Below, piece by piece: positions 44,010 to 54,830 of a stretch of 64,000 nucleotides of DNA. Numbering within the stretch: position 1 is the first letter of the stretch; each line of letters begins with the position of its first letter. The notes under the pieces were generated by a model, which was not told where the DNA came from, made no database searches, and saw nothing but the letters and a program-made list of their open reading frames with translations. Source of the DNA: Isoetes taiwanensis (lineage: Eukaryota > Streptophyta > Lycopodiopsida > Isoetales > Isoetaceae); the NCBI GenBank assembly GCA_021234155.1, contig JAJEKV010000504.1:102278-166277 (forward strand). Reading direction: 5' to 3'. The position numbers were made by a program, and so were the translations under genes.

Positions 44010-45290
44010 TGGAAATTCGCCAGGGTGACTTTTCTGGCGTTTCGGTTTCAATGGTCGCAAGGATATGGGACTCACCGTGAATGTATTCGGGAGCCTCTCC
44101 TCCTCGACGGTGGCGTGACTCGAGGTCATCCCAATCGAGGTCGGGCCATGGCGGTAGGCGTCAAGCGTGACATAAGGACAATTCTACATGAAGTGCTCCG
44201 GGCATACACACAGTAGCATGCCTTATCTTCTACGAGCCGTGTTCGAGCCTCTTTGGGAATGGATCGAAGAGGTTAGAACTTCCTACCGACATTGTTCGGT
44301 TTATCGAGGCGTCTTGAAGGTGACTTTCTTGCTTGGCCGGGTAAAGAGTTTCACAGAGAGGGTCCCGATTTGGGGTGAACGACCCTTATAAAGGTGTGTA
44401 CGGCGTGGTGGGAGTAAGATCTTTGGACGTTGGTAATGGCCCGTGGTGTATCTTTTTTTCAAGGCTCAATGCCTTAGCCTCAGCCTCTGAATGACTTGGG
44501 GTCTATGGCCTTAACCATTCGTTTAATTGATATGGGGCCAACCCTTCAATATAACCTCCACCGCCTCTTTTCATTCATACACGGCACATATAGCCTCTCA
44601 GCCTCGGCATGAATTCATCTGTGTAGGCCACGAGGCCGACATAGCCTTTGCTCCAACCGGTAGAAAGTTTGAATTGGCATTTGTCGCCGCGGAGGCGTGT
44701 AATGCGACTTAAAGGCTTTGGCAAATTTTTGAACTTGCACCTGTCAGTCGGATGCTTGGCTCGGCATAGCCCTTCCACCAAACGGGCACTCCCTGTAAAG
44801 GTTTGTGGTGGCAACCTTTTCTATATCCTTTTACGTCATACCATAGGATTTTCCAAACCTTCATCGCCCATCCGGGACTCTGCATTCAGCCCGCCTCTAG
44901 ATTTCCCATCGGCGGGCGGTTCCTATTTTCCATATAATTGGTTATGGCCGTATCAACCGTCTTTACGGTACTCCTTGTCCAGCTTTGCATGGTCACGGAT
45001 GATACGACGACTTCGAGGACACCGAAGTGGCTGATTGTGAGGAGGTGGTACTATCCCTAGAGGAACTCAGAACGGCGTTTGGAATGGTGCCTCCTTTGTG
45101 CGTGCACGAGGCTCGTTGAGGTGCGGTGTGGCTGCTTGTGGTGGTGGACTTGGCGGTAATCGGAGGTAACTCCGGTCCGTCTTCCTGTATATGCTTTAGG
45201 ACATAAGCAATTGCCTCTTCATCAACATAAGTTCCCTTTCGGTGTTAGTCGGCATTCGAGGGCGTCGGCAAAGTTCGTAATGCAGATCTA
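44010..45290 (-). pseudogene. Gypsy gag remnant
   Basis: Read on the minus strand in several frames, this carries the end of a gag protein. A segment near 44,530-44,460 reads MVKAIDPKSFR and, one base out of frame, EAEAKALSLEK, typical of plant gypsy gag before the zinc knuckle. Near 44,215-44,170 a knuckle-like HFM-stop-NCP block follows a damaged CxC; the stop TAG stands where Gln (CAG) is expected. Further upstream only fragments are recognisable (AYTDEFMPRLRGYMC). Gag forms the particle that packages the element RNA. Heavily frameshifted. The 5' end is placed by loss of similarity, so it is approximate. Confidence 0.65.
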
Positions 45291-47312
45291 TATTGAGCAT
45301 AAAAAGGTATAAGCAGAATTACAGTGACATCAAGTCTCACAAAGAAGATCATTTCGGATAGTATTTAGAGAGAATAAATAAAAGAGTACAATAGAAAAGA
45401 TCTTTATTATAAGTGAGAACAGTCGTTACATTAGAGATCATTACATTGGTAGTTACAAAACTTAAGTGGTATAATACAGAGATAGATATTATACATTGGA
45501 CAATTCTTAAATCACACATAAGCATAGAAGAAAAACTGAGGGGACGGGGCCTAGGACTGCACAAAAGGGTACAAGATAGAGTAGCGAACGCTCTCACGTA
45601 CAGCCCTGACTACCTTGTAGCGAGCCCAGGCCTGGATGATAACAGGTTGGTAGTCTAACGTGGGGCTAATGATAAGGAGGTTGAAGAGCCTTCTTAGCGC
45701 ATAGAAAAGCTTCCACAAGTGATCATTGGCGTCGGCAAAAGCTTCATGCCTTGTCATTTCCCAGTAATCCCATGTTCGACGAAGAGTTTGTTGTAAATCC
45801 TCAAAGGCCCGTTCTCGGAGAATGTTGACTATTTCCAAGCCTTTAGCTGAATCGTAGGGTTCTCCTTCATGTTCAGTTTCCCGTACTGCGTAATCCTCCT
45901 CCCACTCCGGGTACTCCCCGTACCGTTGGCCATAGTTCTAGTCAGGAGGTCCTTGATCATCCCGCCGTATGCCACTGGTGATTTCTTCCTCGATGTCTAC
46001 GAGCTCATCATCTGCAAGACGGCAAGAATGAATATGCAATATGGAACAATGCCCTATAGTTCAACTCTAAAGAAGAGAGATAAGCAGTGAAGGAAAAAGA
46101 CAAGTCAATGGTTTTCAACAGTACAAGTACACATAAGAAAATCGTATATAGATTATGTGATGGCCCATTAAAGGAAATACCAATCAAAATTACATAAAAC
46201 TGAATACAATTGTCTGAGAAAAACTAGAACTAAGAGGTCGACTCTTCAACATCTTGCGCTTGGTTATCAAACTCAGGCTCTGGTCGGTGCTGTAGAAGTA
46301 AGAGACTAGGGTTAATTGATGAGGCAGCTGATGAAGCTATCTCTGGAGGAACATTTGTAGCTAATGGCGCTGCCACCAGTAGACTCAAATTCATCCAAGA
46401 GCCGATATCGTGGTCAAACACTGCAATGGCTAGATCGATTTACGGGATGACCTCGCCGAGGTTAGTGGGCAACTTCTTATGGCGGCTTTAGTAGAAAGTG
46501 CCCTAAGTGCCCATCTGACGCCGCTTCGCCCGCTAGCGATTGCTTTTAGCAAGAAGAGGACTTGCACGCTTGCAAAAGCCGACAAGAAGAACCAGGGTAA
46601 TATGGCATTTCAACCCCCCAACGGCCCGGATGGGTTAAGGAAACCAACTCAGACTCGAAGTTCTGCGGCAGTTCCTCCTCATTAACAAATTCCTTCTCCT
46701 CCTGAGCGTACTGGCTTTCATCACATAAATCTTCAGTAGTTGGGTCATCTTCCATCTTGACTACGACATCGTTGATATTGGGAACATGTGGGGCCGTAGC
46801 GTGGAAAGCCGACTCAGGAATTGAGGAAGGAGCACTCTGGATCATTAACTGCCGTAGCGACAGTAGAGTGTTGACGGCTGATATGCCCATTGAATATCGC
46901 TCAGCAGCAAGTAATCTTGATCCCCAGCCTTTATAGTAGGAAGCGAACTTAAGCCGACAAGTGCTTGGCCATGGGGGATTCACACAGAAGACCCGTATAA
47001 ACCTAGTGAGTGTATGGAAGGGGGTTTTTTCTCGACGTTTTCGTATGTATACTAGGGGTTTAAATCCCCCTCTTACTAACATTCTAGTGTGTTTTTTCCA
47101 CGGAAGGGGTTTTTTCCAACACTTTTGCGTACGTATATAGGGGTGTTTCTTCTCACCTTAAGCACGCAGGTGGCATATGCTCATGTGATAAAGGTGAATC
47201 CCCCGTGTGCTTGGCCCTTACTACGAGGTAAAGGCTTTTCTGTGGCCAATTTCTTCCATCTTACAAAGTTGGCATAGCTTATCTGTTATTCCTCCTCAGG
47301 ATCTGGGGGAAG
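45291..47312. other. Unassigned stretch between gypsy gag and CACTA terminus
   Basis: Two minus-strand open frames (45,551-45,838 and 46,546-47,082) are of fair length but show no domain. The second is rich in acidic residues (KMEDDPTTEDLC, QEEKEFVNEEELP). A pair of direct repeats, GGAAGGGGGTTTTTTC...CGTATGTATACTAGGGG and GGAAGGGGTTTTTTCC...CGTACGTATATAGGGG, lies at about 47,019 and 47,101. The expected 5' LTR of the gypsy element was not recognised here, although the frames could belong to its leader region. Confidence 0.35.
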
Positions 47313-47332
47313 CACTACAAGGAACAGTCGAC

Positions 47333-48010
47333 GTTCAATGACGTCCAGACGTTGAACAACGACGTCAAGTCGTCGAACAACGACGTCAACGTCGTTGAAC
47401 AACCTTTACGTCTTTGAACGTCCTCGCGACGTCGTTCATCGACGATGCCCAGGGCTGACGTGTCGCGACGGCCAACGTGGCATGGTCCTTTTTGCCAAGC
47501 CGGGCACACTGTAGACATCGCCGCCGACGGCGTCGTTTATCGGCGCCCCGCAGAAGCTCCACCATGCCCACCATGCCTGCGGGCACGGTCGCCGGACAAG
47601 CCGGGCACGCCGGCGTGTCCGACACGCCCGCTAGTCGCCGATAAGCGACGGCGTAGAGCTGGCGATGGTAAAGTGCCCGGGTATAGGCATAGTCTTTGCC
47701 GCACGCCAGCTGTAGACATGCCAGCCGTCAATTTCCGACGCCGATAAACGACGCCGTGCAAAAGTCGATGTTTACCATGCCCGCAAGGCACCCGTCGTGG
47801 ACAAGCCGGGCACGCCGGTAGGTTCGACCGATAAGCTTGTCGTCCGATGAACGACGACGATAGAGCCGACGCGGTCGCTACCGCCGCGGTGGCATGGTGT
47901 CATGTTGCCGGGCACGCTACGATTGACTAGACACGCCATCTAGACGTCATTCATCGACGCCGCATAGCGCCGGCGTGTTTACCATACCGCGTGGCACGCC
48001 GCATACGAAA
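47333..48010. repeat. GC-rich subterminal repeats of the CACTA-like element
   Basis: Motifs such as ACGACGTCAACGTCGTTGAA, CGTCGTTTATCGGCG, its inverse CGCCGATAAACGACG, GCCGGGCACGCCGG and TGCCCGG recur in both orientations. Base composition is strikingly GC-rich and CpG-rich in an otherwise AT-rich region. Open frames here follow the repeats and are not taken as genes. Confidence 0.75.
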
Positions 48011-48061
48011 TTTTAACGCGTCCGCCTTTGACGTATCCTCTAACGTGGCATAACCAAAATT

Positions 48062-49790
48062 TAAACATAAAAACAAAGATCCGATCTATCTATCCTCAAG
48101 AAAAAGTAGGCCGATCCGATGGCGATAACCGAAGCAAGTGTCAATCCTTCGGATGTTGAAGGATTTGGTCTGCTTGCGGGGAGGTAGGCCGCCTAGTTCA
48201 AGGCACGTGCCATCGATTAAGTCAAAGACCGATAAAGGGAAAGAGATGCAAGGGAAAGCAGCTTTCGGATCATCAAAAATCGAAAAACTTTCCATCGATC
48301 AATCCAACCACCGCCAGAGCCCAAAAAAAGAGGTTAAAGATTGTTCGCGCAGGTGTCCGACGTGTCCTCGAATGATGACTCGAAGACTCCGCAGGATACA
48401 TTGGCTATGCATTTCGGGCATACCATCATAGGTTGACCAAGATGTTTTTGTAAGCCAATAAAAATATCAATAAAAATGTTCTTGTATACATTTGCTTTGA
48501 ATATATTTTAGATTTAATATATTACATACGTTATATAAAAGACAAAAATTTTTTTTTTTAAGTGTCAAAGATGACTTATGTTTAAACTGTTATATTCAAT
48601 GGTTGGCGAGCTCAATGGTTGTCTACATTATTTATTTATTTTTTCTTATACCACGCTTAGCAAAATAATGGGGCCTTAGTAAGTGCACTGAAAACGATTT
48701 CCTCACAAAAATATATACAAAATTTCTCTTAGGAAATGAAACAAAAATTCCAACGCATAATCGAGTTATCAAATCAAAGTTGCCCACTTGGGTGCACAAG
48801 CACGAAATGAAATGCGGGCCTCAAGGACTTTCTTATCTAACCAATCTACACTATCTTGAGAGCCAACTACATCCACCACGAAAATATCGGTGGAGTGTCT
48901 AGCATAATATCCTCTAGGTGAACTTTTGGCACGCATGGCTCAAGATCAAACGTGAATCCAAGCTCTCAAAAGATGACGCCATCATTTTCTATACTCCTTG
49001 CCAACCCCCCATCGTGAAAAACTACTTAATATCTTCGTCACATCGAGATTATTTTGTGGTCGAACTTGATAAGAATGCATTAGCCGCACCGCAAGGCTGA
49101 AACTCATTTGTGCACAAATTCCCATATTAGCCATTTCTTGTGAGTCAAAATGGTATAGCTTGATCTTGGGAATTCACATTGAATGGCTCAAAGTTATTAG
49201 TGCCTCCACCACCATCTGCAAGTGCCTTTTTGTTCACAGAGAATGCATTAGTTTGTTTTGAAAGGTAAGGTCATGGGTTAGTTTAACCGATCACATCGGC
49301 TTCGATAATGGCGGTGACATAGCGAGTAAACTTGTGCTTGTTTAACATATGTAAAACAACATACAATACAAATAACACAAATAAATAAATAAAAAAACTG
49401 ATTGTTTCCATTCATAAAAAAAGCTTATACATTACTTATGTCCATCCTGAGGACGTGACAGTTTGATGCAACCATTTGCATCATCTGCACCATTAACGTC
49501 GTTTTCTCTTTGTTTGGCTCGGTGAGCCATTCTACGAGTCGTTCCCCGCAGGGAACGCCATATGTTAGTGCAATCAGAAGCTCCTTTTCACTCATCTTTG
49601 CCACGATGGTGAAGGGAGGGTTCTCAGCGGGAGAAGGAGGGGGGTTGCTGGAGGTGTCTTCCCTTGGAGGAGGAGGAGGATTACTGCTAGAAGGAGCATA
49701 TCGCGCGAAGGTGGTGTTTAACTGCCGGACCATTATAGCAAGATAGGCAAGAACACTCAAAAGATAAGAATAACAGCAGCTACTGATGGA
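48062..49790. other. Interior of the CACTA-like region, no recognised gene
   Basis: Open frames at 48,138-48,431 and 48,918-49,100 on the plus strand and 49,425-49,760 on the minus strand have protein-like composition. The minus one has a Pro/Ser-rich N-terminal part, then FTIVAKMSEKELLIALTYGV. I recognise no family. They could be parts of accessory proteins of the element. Confidence 0.3.
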
Positions 49791-49809
49791 TCCACTTATA
49801 ACGTGGATG

Positions 49810-49840
49810 TAGGGTTAGGGTTAGGGTTAGGGTTAGGGTT
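49810..49840 (+). repeat. Short interstitial telomere-type repeat, (TAGGGT)5
   Basis: Five perfect hexamer units, i.e. the TTAGGG type, not the common plant TTTAGGG. The tract is flanked by GTGGATG and TCGTATTTGG with no further units. It lies between the frame at 49,425-49,760 and the second CG-rich repeat cluster. Confidence 0.9.
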
Positions 49841-49879
49841 CGTATTTGGCACCAGCACCATGCCACGACATGCATGTTG

Positions 49880-50175
49880 GACACACACAAGCACGTGTCG
49901 CCGATTTAACGATGTTATGATCATTAAACGCCGTTGAACGACGCCTTGATCATCCGACGTGACATCCGAGGGGGCATCCGACGCCCCTACGGACGCGGCA
50001 TGCCTAGGTGTCAAGCCACACCGATTAGACGTCGCTCAACGACGCCTTAGCCGGTTGGCGAATGGCATATGAGGCGCATCCGACGCCCGCGGCGGCGCAT
50101 GGCATGCTCGGGTGTCCACGCCGGGCTGGCGTCGTTGGAACGACATTGTGCGACGCCGATAAACGACGTTAAATT
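49880..50175. repeat. Second CG-rich repeat cluster
   Basis: It shares motifs with 47,333-48,010: CGCCGATAAACGACG, CGTCGTTGGAACGAC, CGACGCC, CATGGCATGC. This links both clusters to one element. Non-coding. Confidence 0.65.
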
Positions 50176-50975
50176 TGGCGGAAGCCGGCCGGGTTATTTT
50201 TCCATTCCATTGTTATTTTGTCTCATTGCTTCGGTTTTTTTAGCCCGTGGGTCTTCATAAGGTAAGATCTCGCTGGTTTGTTAATCTTTGTGGTTTTAGA
50301 GTTAAACACCTCCAAATGCTAATAGATTAGAAGATTGAATCTTGGAAAGTATGTTAAAACTTGAGGGATGCATGATCAAGGTAATGAAGCCTACTCCATC
50401 CCTAATGGAGAAGACTAGACGATCGGGTTTATGCACCTCGTAACGTAAGTTTCAATCTTCATAGGTTACAAAAAAGATTTGAAAGGTTCGTGAATAAGGT
50501 AATCGGTCTAATTCATTTCAAATGGAGAGGACTAGATGTATCGGGTTCAAAAGGCACCCTTCAATCAAATGTTTCTAAATATCATAAACGTTGTATCAAT
50601 CTAAATCCTAAGAAGAAACATTTGATAAAAATCTAAAAAACATGGATATTTATATTTATTATATTATTACATGGTTTTTATTAATATTTTTATTGTTTAC
50701 TAGTAAAAACAACATGGATTTAACGTCAAGGAATTTGAACGTAAGTGAGTGAGGAAAAGCTTTGAGAATGTTACATGGCGACTTGGCGCAAGAATGTTAC
50801 CCCAAAGAATTGCCACAAATAGTCCAATTAGACCCAAGTGGACCGAGTCTTCCTAGAGGCTTTGGTGGTGTGCATGAAATGAATGTCACCGATGTATGTA
50901 CAATAAACATGTTTCAATGATTAGTTAACTTTATATCTTGATGTTACTTTTTTTTTTTGCGCTTGTACTTGACAG

Positions 50976-51590
50976 ATGCGGTTATATTGCAATTGTTCCA
51001 TGTGCAAAGGACAAATAAAACGGATGAGAAAGACTGCCCTCGACCATGTTGATAAATATGGTGAATGCCCGACAAATCCAAAGGTTTCTGACGCATTATG
51101 TGGGGTATTCCAAAGAGGTATAATACACGAATCTCATGAACTCGAATCAACTACTCTCATGTACTTGAATCGACGCCTTAACTTAGTTTGCTTGTATTTT
51201 GTTAGGAAGAAATTGAGAATGAAGTGAGCTCAAGCAATATATAGATTTTGGGGTTATGTTGTCATTGGAAGTAGATGATGTTGATACTATGAATGCCTCA
51301 TAGAAAACCCTACAAAAAGAAAGCCATCAACTTCCGCAAAGAGTATCCCATTACGTGATAGAACTCGTCGTGCAAATGGTCGCTGCCAAGATTGGAGGGA
51401 ATGACAATGTTCATCAAAATTGGAATGTACTAGATCATGTAGAAGAAAATAATCTTCTACCTTCACTAGTCCATTTGGTCCAGCCCTTTACGCACAAAGA
51501 TCGAAGAAATTCAATGCATGGCCTAGAGGCAAGCCAATTATTTATGGGGAGCAATTTACATATTGGGGTAGGCGTTACACATGATTAAAA
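50976..51590 (+). pseudogene. Possible CACTA transposase-associated domain remnant
   Basis: The frame starting MRLYCNCSMCKGQIKRMRKT and continuing ALDHVDKYGECPTNP has the spacing of the short Cys/His domain at the N-terminus of TNP2-type plant transposases: paired Cys, basic helix, His, then a small C-terminal loop. Downstream coding-like pieces (IELVVQMVAAKIGG, NWNVLDHVEENNLLPSLVHL) are in other frames with stops. Context after a CACTA terminus supports the reading. The identification rests on a short motif only. Confidence 0.4.
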
Positions 51591-52059
51591 AATCGGGTCC
51601 CAATTGCTGGCACAGGATTATATATTATGACTTAATACAAAAGTCAAAGATGGTAATGATGTTCCTTTAATGCCATATGTAGGTCTGAATATAACTCGCA
51701 TTAACTTGGCATAAATTGAGTAAGCATCAAGGGGCATGCTCATCTATGGCCTAAATTCAAATGCATCTAACAATATCCAAGCCCGTTGATCACTAAAGCT
51801 TCACATATATTGATGGTCGCCCCGGTTGCATGGAAACCTTGTCGCTTTTATTAATAGCTCTATCGAGAACTCGAAGCTACCAATTATGAATTTGTCGAGG
51901 CAAACAAAGACCAAGAAGAATTTTTAGGCGAAATTGACTTCGGAGATATATCATGGTTTATGCTATAAAACTTTGTGTATTGGTGATGAATTGTTCATTG
52001 AATATGAATACGGTAGACCAATACCGGAGGTCCTTTGATGATGTACTCAAATTACTATA

Positions 52060-54830
52060 TATAATTTTCGCTTCGGAATGCACCCTCCTCCTCCTCCTCC
52101 CTCCTCCTCCTCCTCCTCCTCCTCCTCCTTCGTACATGTTCTTGCCAAGACTACAGTCACAGTTATGCAAACAATTACATTAAAAGAACCTTGTTCAAGG
52201 CAAGATCACTTATCCCAATATCCACCCTGGTTTTTTAGGCCAGGCCACATCAGGCACTCTACAAACCTTAGCCCATATAATTTTCTATATTGAAAAATAT
52301 CCAAAAATAAAGATCTTGAGTAAAATAATTTATATCATCATTTCCATATTAGCATATCCAATTTGTACATAACGTTTTTGAATTTGAAAGTATAAGGTAA
52401 TCAATCTTACAAGTATAAACTTAAATCATAACTTAAATCTTACAACTATGAAGTTTTGAATTTGAAAGTATGAAGTGTAAAGTAAACTTTGAATCTTGAT
52501 GTAGCATATTCCATCCTCTTCCGCTAACGCCAACTCTAAAAAGAAAATGGAGACAATTAGAGGAGAGAACCCACTGCAGCCCAATCATGCAAACGTTAGT
52601 AAAGAATCCCTGCATCGATGTAAGGGGCCAAAAGGTACATTGGTCTCTCGGTTTATCACCGATCACCAATTGTATCCTTTGCCCCGAGAGGTGACATTTA
52701 ACAAGAAAAAGGAAACCGAATAAGAATATCCTTAGCATTATACATTTCTCAAATGATCTCAGCGGATAGTTATATCATTTAAATCCTTCAATCTTACTAA
52801 AATCAAGCATTACCATTAGACGAGAACCAATCTCTTGATCCCAGATCTAGCTGGTTATCTTGATAATTAGTTCTATTTAGATATTTTTACTTTTTCGCTT
52901 ATGAATCAAGAGTTCCATGCTCATATTATTTAAGCATAAAGCATCAATTCTTCATATATATATTCCATCTTATTCCAGATTTATTCCATCCCAATCGATC
53001 ATAAAATATTATTACATCATTTAAATCCCTTTATAGCTTCCCAGAATAAAGCTTTACACATCAAAGGCATAATCTATTCATGCTGCCTATCATTACTTAG
53101 AGAATAATATGTAACATGCATCATTTTTAAGTCAATAGATTCTCACTGATTATTTAAGGCAAATACAACATACTTTTTTAAGCCTACTTTTAAGCCTCCT
53201 GTAATAATGCTTTTACAAGAATTGTTAATATGCACAGCACAGATCCAAGTAGTATTTAAATAAGTAAGATTCTTATCCTTTCAACGCCAATGATTGTCTA
53301 GAACCCGATATCATGCTAGAAAGAGCAAACCAAAGAACATTAACCTGATTTTCGTGACTCCAAGTATTTGGCGCTTGCATTAGATCATTTCACATTGTAG
53401 CCTCCAAATATCCAAGATGCTTATTGTGATCTTTGGCTGCCAGCAGATCTTGAGAATCACAAAACGCCTTTGTATCTTTACCTTTGATGTTTGCACACAG
53501 CATCATAGTTGCAAAAGCATATACCTACCATGGAAGGCGCAGAGCCATATCCATCACGTATGAAGCAAGAGTACTTCAAGATTCATCCCGCTAGGGCTGC
53601 TTCAGGTGCATTATAAACGTTGTAGCATAGGGATGAATTCATCCCCAATCGATAAATAGTGAAGGCCCCAACACCCTTGAACCACCATTTAAGGCAAACT
53701 ACCTCTGCATTTCAGACTATATCTGCATTCTTTCTGCTATAAGCTGGAATAAAATGGGCAAAAACCTTATAGCATAGGTCAGAATCATCCTCATAAAGCA
53801 AAACAACCACCTCTTGTTGTTTGCTTTCGCTACTATTGCTTCATAAGCATCGAAAAATGACAACAGATTTGTAAGAAACTTTTAAAAGCCATATAAGGCA
53901 TATGAAGTCTGTATCACCGCCATAACCTAGCACTCCAAATTTGTAAGCAAAGAAATCTATTCCATAAAAGCATATTTGAACTCGAAAATGCCATTTAGGA
54001 CTAGAAAGAGCCATAGCAGGCTATTAAGTGCCGTACCTGGCATCCGCTCTGCTCAAAACCATGGATCCGATGCCCTGTAGTTTGACCGCCAAAGCCGTTT
54101 GGCGCCTTAGCCAAAATATAATACATATACTTTATTCAATAAATATGAGTTGTATGGTTCACGATTCTATGTTCCCCATGCAAAAAAAGTTTAAGCCAAA
54201 TAGTTACGGTTTTACAACAAATGCTATATCAAAGGCATGTACGTTCATAAAAAAATAATTGCAAAAAGTCTCTTTCTCCACCAATTTACCTAAGGTAGGA
54301 TGCCATTATCAATAAAAAGCTTTTTTGCCCTATTGCCAAAATGCCACCATTAAGATACCAACGTACAAGACTTGGTATTTTATGTACTTTGTAGGACCAT
54401 TTTGTCTCAATCATAGGCAAGGAAAAACATACCTTATAGTTTATAGTGGAGGCCCACATTCCATGAGCCCTTCCTGAATTAATATTAAGTTATAAAGAAG
54501 TTGCCATGCAAAGCACAATTGCATGTATCACCACATGTCAAGTCATGCTTTGCATGTTCACAATTCTTAATTTTCGTGCCACTTAACCTTTATGGTGCAA
54601 TGTTGTCCCTAAAGTATATAACATCAAAGCATCTTTATGCAAGGACATAGAGCCACCTCTTTAACAATGTAATATCAAATAATAATATTGAAGAAATGCT
54701 AAAATAGACTTTTTGTTATATGGGCAATAAATTCCTTACCAATTGTTCTTCAATGGTTTGAAAATTAAAAGAGACCCAATAGTATCTCAAATAAGAGCGA
54801 GTTCTTAAGTTTTGCAAATTCGAAGAGAAT
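52060..54830. repeat. ~3.1-kb tandem repeat, unit A
   Basis: It begins with a (CTC)n tract (about 52,082-52,128) followed by TTCGTACATGTTCTTGCC. Landmarks are ACGCCAACTCTAAA at 52,527, a conserved hairpin at 52,624-52,685, the block ACCATTAGACGAGAACCAAT and TTGGCGCCTTAGCC near 54,099. The same landmarks recur in order in units B and C. No coding frame is shared by the units. Confidence 0.75.
52624..52685 (+). ncRNA. Conserved hairpin in repeat unit A
   Basis: GGGGCCAAAAGGTACATTGG pairs with CCAATTGTATCCTTTGCCCC around an inner small stem TCGGT-TTATC-ACCGA. The ~60-nt foldback is kept in units B and C. No expression evidence; ncRNA is only a label for a conserved structured segment. Confidence 0.35.

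Larger units (their letters stand above)
25708..45290 (-). mobile_element. Chromodomain Ty3/gypsy retrotransposon, decayed, split by two insertions
   Basis: On the minus strand the order is gag remnant (about 45,290-44,010), protease (43,972-43,665), reverse transcriptase (38,401-37,694, then 30,301 downward), RNase H (about 30,000-29,400), integrase (29,299-28,690), chromodomain (about 28,300-28,000), polypurine tract (27,294-27,281) and 3' LTR (27,279-25,708). This is the order of plant chromoviruses, which copy themselves through RNA and use the chromodomain to target chromatin. Two unrelated elements interrupt pol: TE-1 (30,302-37,693) and TE-2 (38,402-43,664). Removing them leaves an ordinary gypsy internal region. 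Stops and frameshifts are present throughout, so it is inactive. No matching 5' LTR was found to the right of gag. Confidence 0.9.
47313..52000 (+). mobile_element. CACTA-like DNA transposon, right end not found
   Basis: CACTACAAGGAACAGTCGAC at 47,313 matches the terminal sequence type of plant CACTA (En/Spm) elements. It is followed at once by dense subterminal repeats built on ACGACGTCAACG and CGTCGTT, another CACTA trait. A second cluster of CG-rich repeats lies at 49,880-50,175. Near 50,976-51,110 a small Cys-containing domain resembles the transposase-associated domain of CACTA TNP2 proteins. The complementary end (TTGTAGTG followed by AAG) was not found, so the right border is a guess; the element may be truncated or broken up. 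Confidence 0.5.

Noticed and set aside
47445-47791. Pro/Arg-rich open frames on both strands
   Set aside because: They follow the CpG-rich subterminal repeats of the CACTA-like element; all frames stay open because of base composition.
51958-52293. Poly-Pro, poly-Ser and poly-Gly frames
   Set aside because: Artefacts of the (CTC)n tract at the start of the 3.1-kb repeat unit A.
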